Below are positions 45,813 through 49,662 of a stretch of DNA of 49,662 bases, one piece after another. Within the stretch, counting starts at the first letter, position 1; each line of letters opens with the position of its first letter. The notes under the pieces are model-generated. The model ran no database searches, was not told the DNA's origin, and saw only the letters and a program-made list of their open reading frames with translations. The position numbers and the translations under genes were made by a program. This stretch comes from an uncultured Roseburia sp. (GTDB taxonomy: Bacteria > Bacillota > Clostridia > Lachnospirales > Lachnospiraceae): positions 1 through 49,662 of the forward strand of contig CAMUGE010000023.1 of NCBI GenBank assembly GCA_947088345.1, read 5' to 3'.

Positions 45813-46805
45813 ATGAAAGTAAATGTTTATTACGGAGGAAGGGGATTATTAGATGATCCGACAATTTACGTGCTGAATAAAATGGAGGAAGTGCTCAAAG
45901 AACTGCGTGTTACGGTAGAACGGATTTTAATCTATGAACATAAAAATGAGATTGCGACACTTCCGCAGACATTAAAAGATGCAGACGGCATTATTCTGGC
46001 AACTACGATAGAATGGCTTGGCATTGGCGGATATATGCAGCAGTTTCTTGATTCCTGCTGGTTATATGGCGATAAAGAAAAGATAAAGACTACCTATATG
46101 CAGCCAATCGTTATGTCAACCACATACGGGGAGCGCGAGGGTGAAATGACACTTGCAAATGCGTGGGAGATTCTTGGAGGATTGCCTTGTCCAGGACTTT
46201 GCGGATATGTAGATGATCTGGTCAGCTTTGAGATGAATAAGGATTACAATCTTATCATTGAAAAGAAAGCCGAGAGTCTGTACCGTACAATTTCGCAGAA
46301 AATGAAGAGCCTGCCGAACAGTAATCTCGCAGTAAAACAGAGCGTATTGCGAACTACGCAGATGGAGCTTACACCACAGGAGAGTGAGCAGTTATCGAAA
46401 TATGTATCGGATGACAGCTATGTTAAGAAGCAAAAAGAGGATATTCAGGAGCTTGCATCAATGTTCAAGGACAGGCTTGGAAAAGTGCAGCAGGAGGAAG
46501 AAAGCGCATATATTGATCAGTTTCAGGAGCATTTTGTGCCGCAGGAAAATTTTTCGGCACGGTATCTGTTTATTTTATCGGAAAGAAAAAAACCCCTGTT
46601 TGTGGAAGTAAACGGGGAGGTATTGAACATACGATATGGACAGGAAGAGAATGTAGATATCTACGCAAAGCTTGCCCCTGAAGTAATGGACAGCGTGGTA
46701 GATGGAAGAATGACTTTTCAGAGAGCATTTATGACAGGTGAAATGACAGCAAAAGGTAATTTTAAGATACTGCGAATGCTGGATACACTGTTCAGCTTTG
46801 CTTAA
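45813..46805 (+). CDS. Flavodoxin-fold protein with SCP2-like C-terminal domain
   Basis: 330 residues from ATG 45813 (GGAGG 5 bases upstream). The N-terminal ~150 residues look like a flavodoxin/NADPH-dependent FMN reductase fold (VNVYYGGRGLLDDPTIYVLN; DGIILATTIEWLGIGGYMQQ). The C-terminal ~100 residues resemble SCP2 sterol-carrier domains (VDIYAKLAPEVMDSVVDGRM then TFQRAFMTGEMTAKGNF). The combination suggests a flavin protein with a lipid-binding module; substrate unknown. The 3' end overlaps the convergent kinase gene by 14 bases. Confidence 0.75.
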   Translation: MKVNVYYGGRGLLDDPTIYVLNKMEEVLKELRVTVERILIYEHKNEIATLPQTLKDADGIILATTIEWLGIGGYMQQFLDSCWLYGDKEKIKTTYMQPIVMSTTYGEREGEMTLANAWEILGGLPCPGLCGYVDDLVSFEMNKDYNLIIEKKAESLYRTISQKMKSLPNSNLAVKQSVLRTTQMELTPQESEQLSKYVSDDSYVKKQKEDIQELASMFKDRLGKVQQEEESAYIDQFQEHFVPQENFSARYLFILSERKKPLFVEVNGEVLNIRYGQEENVDIYAKLAPEVMDSVVDGRMTFQRAFMTGEMTAKGNFKILRMLDTLFSFA

Positions 46806-47439
46806 ACGGCAATGAAATCGAAAACGTACACCCTTTTCCGATTTGAGAATCGAATGTGATGGTACCATGGTGGGACTCGACAATCTGTTTTGTTATGGAC
46901 AGACCGAGTCCGCTGCCGCCATCCTTTGTTGTAATAAAAGGTTTGAAGACTGTATTACCCAAAGCAGGATCTAAACCTCTGCCACTGTCGCTGATGTTCA
47001 TAATTAAACAATCATTTTCTGTAAATACTTCAATATGAACAATACCGTCTTCTTCCATGGCTTCATAGGCATTTTTTAACAGATTTGTAAGAGCATGCTT
47101 CATAAGCTGCGGATCAAGATCCACAGCAGGAATGTTGTCTTCCATGGAAAGCTGACAGCGGAAATCACTTTGCGAGAGCATATGTGCAGTATTCTCAATT
47201 TCCTGCACAAAATTTTGGACATTGATCTTCTTAAAATTCAGTTGTCCGGAAAGTCTGAATAACGAAAGTTGTGTGGTCATATTCTTTAATACATCAATTT
47301 CTGACATTGTTTCGGCCCAATAGTCATAATTGTTAACCTCTGGATGCTTTTTGGCAACAAGCTGAAGCGAACTGTTAATTAAAGTAATAGAATTTTTGAT
47401 TTCGTGGAAGATTAAGAAAAAATATTCATTATTCAACAT
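46792..47439 (-). CDS. Soluble orphan histidine kinase
   Basis: 215 residues from ATG 47439 (AAAGGTGG 7 bases upstream). It lacks any sensor or membrane domain: the H-box FLIFHEIKNSITLINSSLQL starts near residue 8, followed by N-box LTNLLKNAYEAM, G1 SDSGRGLDP, and G2 GGSGLGLSITKQIVESHHG. No response regulator is adjacent. Short soluble kinases of this kind in clostridia can feed Spo0A; the Spo0A-like box upstream fits but does not prove this. Confidence 0.88.
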   Translation of the reverse strand: MLNNEYFFLIFHEIKNSITLINSSLQLVAKKHPEVNNYDYWAETMSEIDVLKNMTTQLSLFRLSGQLNFKKINVQNFVQEIENTAHMLSQSDFRCQLSMEDNIPAVDLDPQLMKHALTNLLKNAYEAMEEDGIVHIEVFTENDCLIMNISDSGRGLDPALGNTVFKPFITTKDGGSGLGLSITKQIVESHHGTITFDSQIGKGCTFSISLPFKQS

Positions 47440-47520
47440 TTGCGTACCACCTTTATCACTTAGCCATATTAATAAACCATAGGAAAACCGAATACTATCC
47501 ATGTAGAACAACTTGGATAT

Positions 47521-47549
47521 AGTTTAGCATTAACTGTGAAAAAGTGCAA
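47521..47549 (-). promoter_or_regulatory. Promoter of the orphan kinase gene
   Basis: Minus strand: TTGCAC (47544-47549), 17-base spacer, TAAACT (47521-47526). Confidence 0.65.
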
Positions 47550-47568
47550 CAATATTTGTGTAACAAAA

Positions 47569-47577
47569 TTCGACAAA
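47569..47577 (-). promoter_or_regulatory. Spo0A-like box upstream of the orphan kinase
   Basis: TTTGTCGAA on the minus strand includes the core TGTCGAA, 19 bases upstream of the kinase -35 and also upstream of the divergent HIT gene. Confidence 0.45.
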
Positions 47578-47633
47578 TGCAACTAAAAGGTAGAAAAAAG
47601 TAGTATTTTGTAAAATCTGGAATGGAGGATGTC

Positions 47634-48050
47634 ATGAACGGACAAGATTGTATTTTTTGTAAAATTATTAAGGGGGAGATTCCTGCAAATACTATTTATG
47701 AGGACGGTGAGTTTAAAGTAATTTTAGATGTTAACCCTGCATCAAAAGGACATGCGTTAATTTTACCCAAAGAACATTACGCTGATATCTATGAAATTGA
47801 AGAGGACGTGGCGGGTAGAGCGATGAAGCTTGCGAAAAAGCTGGCCTGTCATATGACGAATGTGCTTTCATGCGACGGATTTAATCTGATTCAGAATAAC
47901 CATGAGGTAGCTGGCCAGACAGTATTTCATTTTCATCTGCATTTGATACCCCGATATGTGGGTGACAAAAACGCAGATCTTTTGCGCTACACCAGTGAAA
48001 CATTTACACCGGAAGAGATGAAAGTGATCTGTGATTCGCTTAAACTGTAA
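47634..48050 (+). CDS. HIT family nucleotide-binding hydrolase
   Basis: 138 residues from ATG 47634 (GGAGG 6 bases upstream; ATG 47622 lies on that site). Opening CIFCKIIKGEIPANTIYED and the triad QTVFHFHLHLIPR (HxHxH) are diagnostic. The protein hydrolyses purine nucleoside phosphoramidates or AMP conjugates in the cytoplasm. The two Cys of CIFC with a later His may bind zinc as in other HIT proteins. Divergent from the orphan kinase; followed by a shared terminator. Confidence 0.94.
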   Translation: MNGQDCIFCKIIKGEIPANTIYEDGEFKVILDVNPASKGHALILPKEHYADIYEIEEDVAGRAMKLAKKLACHMTNVLSCDGFNLIQNNHEVAGQTVFHFHLHLIPRYVGDKNADLLRYTSETFTPEEMKVICDSLKL

Positions 48051-48057
48051 AATAACC

Positions 48058-48081
48058 GGGGCGGCAATTGTTAACCGCCCC
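48058..48081. terminator. Bidirectional terminator between the HIT gene and murG
   Basis: GGGGCGG (48058-48064) and CCGCCCC (48075-48081) between convergent genes; T-rich flanks on both strands. Confidence 0.75.
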
Positions 48082-48097
48082 ATCTCATTCTTTATTT

Positions 48098-49174
48098 CTA
48101 GCGTGCGTAGCGGGATGTATCCAGAATCAGTTTTACAATGGTATCCACTGCGTTAGTACTGCTGCTTTTTGACATGGCCTGCAAATATTGTTCTTTATTC
48201 AGAAAAACGGCTTCTATACCCTCTAATAATGTCGTATTAGTCAGAGTTTCTTCCTCAATCACATAGCTAAAGCCCTGCGAGCGGAAAGAATTTGCGTTTA
48301 AGATCTGGTCGCCTCTACTGGCCGCAGCAGAAAGCGGAATTAGTATATGTAGTTTTTTAAGTGCAAGAAGTTCACATATAGCATTTGCACCGGCTCTGGA
48401 TATTACCAGAGCTGCCAGAGCGAACATGTCGGCAAGTTCCTGATTGGCATATTCAAACTGCGCATAGCCTTTCGTTCCGTCTAATGTCCTGTCAAGATTG
48501 CCTTTTCCGCAGAGGTGGATGATATTATATTTTTTCAGCAGTTCAGGAAGTAAATTGCGGACCGCCGTATTGATGGCCCTTGACCCGCTGCTTCCGCCGA
48601 TGATTAGAATAGCGGGTTTTGCGTGGTCTGTAAAATGACAGAGTGAAAAAGCGGAAGATGCTTTGCCGTTTAATAATTCTTTCCGAAGTGGCGATCCGGT
48701 CAGAACAGCTTTTTCTGCCGGCAGATAGCTTAAGGTTTCCGGAAAGTTGCAGCAGACTTTTGTGGCGCTTGGAATGGCGAGCTTGTTAGCCAGACCGGGC
48801 GTCAAGTCCGATTCGTGGATAATGGCAGGAATTTTACAGTGCTTGGCGGCTAAGATAACGGGGACAGAAACAAATCCGCCTTTGGAGAATACAATGTCCG
48901 GTTTTATTGTTTTTAAAAGTCTGACAGACTGGCTGTAGCCTTTTATCACCTTAAATGGATCGGAAAAGTTTTTCGGATCAAAGTAGCGTCGTAACTTACC
49001 AGAAGAGATGCCGTAGTAAGGAATTTTTTGTTCTTCTGTCAGACGTTTCTCAATGCCGTCATAAGATCCGATATAAGAAATTTCATAACCTTCGTTGCGC
49101 AGTGCTGGCATTAATGCGATATTGGGCGTTACATGGCCTGCAGTACCGCCTCCGGTCATAACAATTTTTTTCAT
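48098..49174 (-). CDS. murG: UDP-GlcNAc:lipid I GlcNAc transferase MurG
   Basis: 358 residues. N-terminal glycine loop IVMTGGGTAGHVTPNIAL (TAGH rather than the common TGGH), IPYYGISSGKLRRYF, FSKGGFVSVPVILAA, IIHESDLTPGLANKL, and C-terminal UDP-GlcNAc loops GGSSGSRAIN and ISRAGANAICEL. It converts lipid I to lipid II on the inner membrane face. It stands outside a dcw cluster here, like the second, stand-alone MurG seen in clostridia. Its own promoter is upstream. Confidence 0.93.
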   Translation of the reverse strand: MKKIVMTGGGTAGHVTPNIALMPALRNEGYEISYIGSYDGIEKRLTEEQKIPYYGISSGKLRRYFDPKNFSDPFKVIKGYSQSVRLLKTIKPDIVFSKGGFVSVPVILAAKHCKIPAIIHESDLTPGLANKLAIPSATKVCCNFPETLSYLPAEKAVLTGSPLRKELLNGKASSAFSLCHFTDHAKPAILIIGGSSGSRAINTAVRNLLPELLKKYNIIHLCGKGNLDRTLDGTKGYAQFEYANQELADMFALAALVISRAGANAICELLALKKLHILIPLSAAASRGDQILNANSFRSQGFSYVIEEETLTNTTLLEGIEAVFLNKEQYLQAMSKSSSTNAVDTIVKLILDTSRYAR

Positions 49175-49210
49175 AGCTGCGTTCCCTTTCTTTCAAGTCT
49201 TACTTTCTAT

Positions 49211-49239
49211 TTTATAATACCCATATCAGTAAAAGTCAA
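49211..49239 (-). promoter_or_regulatory. Promoter of murG
   Basis: Minus strand: TTGACT (49234-49239), 17-base spacer, TATAAA (49211-49216), about 35 bases before the ATG. Confidence 0.75.
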
Positions 49240-49269
49240 GCAAAGACTTTCGAAACTTCAATAAGTCTT

Positions 49270-49299
49270 TTGGCCAAGTCCTGAAAAATCTGCTATAAT
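49270..49299 (+). promoter_or_regulatory. Promoter of the transposase-like gene
   Basis: TTGGCC (49270-49275), 18-base spacer, TATAAT (49294-49299). The left end of an insertion sequence should lie in 49240-49330, but the other end is outside the window. Confidence 0.5.
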
Positions 49300-49337
49300 A
49301 AATGGGGATTTATTATATACCAAAGCAGAGGTGGACT

Positions 49338-49662
49338 ATGATACAGATATGCCGGAAAGATAAAGAAAAGGTATTTGAGGCAATCCGCACTGGAAAGATA
49401 GATGCAGCAGAAATGTCATTTCCCAACCTGATAGACGACATCATCCTTACGTTGAAAAAAAGGGGGCTTATAGACCTCCTCGCCCAGGCCCTGCCGGATA
49501 AACGAAGGGACAACAGCCATATTCCTTTTGACATCCTTCTGTGCCTTGCCGTTGCTGCCAAGCTCAAATGCAGGACCAGCCTTACAGATGTCCCTTTCGC
49601 AGTGACGGAAGGATTTCTGGAAACTGGAAGACTTCAAAAGCACAAAATACAACTATATTACC
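49338..49662 (+). mobile_element. 5' part of a transposase-like gene (runs off the window)
   Basis: An open frame of at least 108 codons from ATG 49338 (AGAGGTGG upstream) to the window end without a stop. The motif SHIPFDILLCLAVAAKLKCR then TSLTDVPFAVTEG recalls the N-terminal region of transposases common in Lachnospiraceae, although the catalytic DDE residues lie outside the window. The IS family cannot be named from this part. Confidence 0.6.

Overview
The window reads as chromosomal DNA of a Gram-positive, anaerobic, spore-forming and flagellated clostridium, most likely a Lachnospiraceae member. Support comes from the atp operon order, strong GGAGG-type ribosome sites, frequent TTG starts, sporulation genes (yaaL/DUF2508 and bofA), a large flagellin followed by a FliS-like gene, MecA, and families I associate from memory with Lachnospiraceae (DUF6240, DUF6062, DUF6382+FHA, Flp1 pilin). 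No rRNA, tRNA, CRISPR array or prophage was seen. The only mobile DNA is the start of a transposase-like gene running off the right edge.

Layout. 1-5821: F-type ATP synthase operon (end of atpB, then atpE F H A G D C) closed by a terminator; the c subunit carries a Na+-type ligand set. 5961-8260: a promoter and three genes (coiled-coil protein, small membrane protein, DUF2262-like protein). 8263-11982: an OmpR/VanS-like two-component pair between two copies of a ~235-bp structured repeat; the second copy is the leader of the next transcript. 11983-20748: aconitase-family hydratase, AI-2E-family permease, a TPR/AAA+ protein and glycogen branching enzyme. 20906-24070: a huge helical-repeat protein with a FliK-like end and a flagellar-type promoter. 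24090-27242 (minus): amidase, GH18-type protein and a small unknown. 27337-29369 (minus): a Ser/Thr kinase fused to a ParA-like domain and a second ParA-like gene. 29629-33122: mecA, DUF1858 protein, flagellin and FliS-like chaperone. 33170-33879: yaaL and bofA, divergent. 34085-34852: DUF6062.

35065-44604 is a Tad/Flp type IVb pilus operon: prepilin peptidase, TadZ-like, TadA, TadB, TadC, Flp pilin, DUF5702 protein, TadE-like protein, second prepilin peptidase, small TadE-like protein and a DUF6382-FHA protein. A rhomboid protease with its own promoter follows. With the kinase/ParA pair 6 kb upstream this looks like a pilus plus its phospho-signalling. 45813-49174: flavodoxin/SCP2-like protein, soluble histidine kinase, HIT protein and murG.

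The most interesting signals lie in the Tad region. (1) A perfect 17-bp inverted repeat spans the start of the TadE-like gene; the 69 bp between the arms is 23 codons long and open in both orientations, so inversion would swap the N-terminus, or the RNA hairpin could hide the start. (2) Reading-frame anomalies occur at homopolymers: T6 at the first prepilin peptidase, G6 at the end of tadC, and A7 at the kinase/ParA junction. They are programmed, phase-variable or assembly errors. (3) The kinase and the ParA-like gene both have strong ribosome sites but no canonical start codon behind them. Outside this region, the structured repeat, a hairpin sequestering the amidase ribosome site, and Spo0A-like boxes before the tad and orphan-kinase promoters merit checking.
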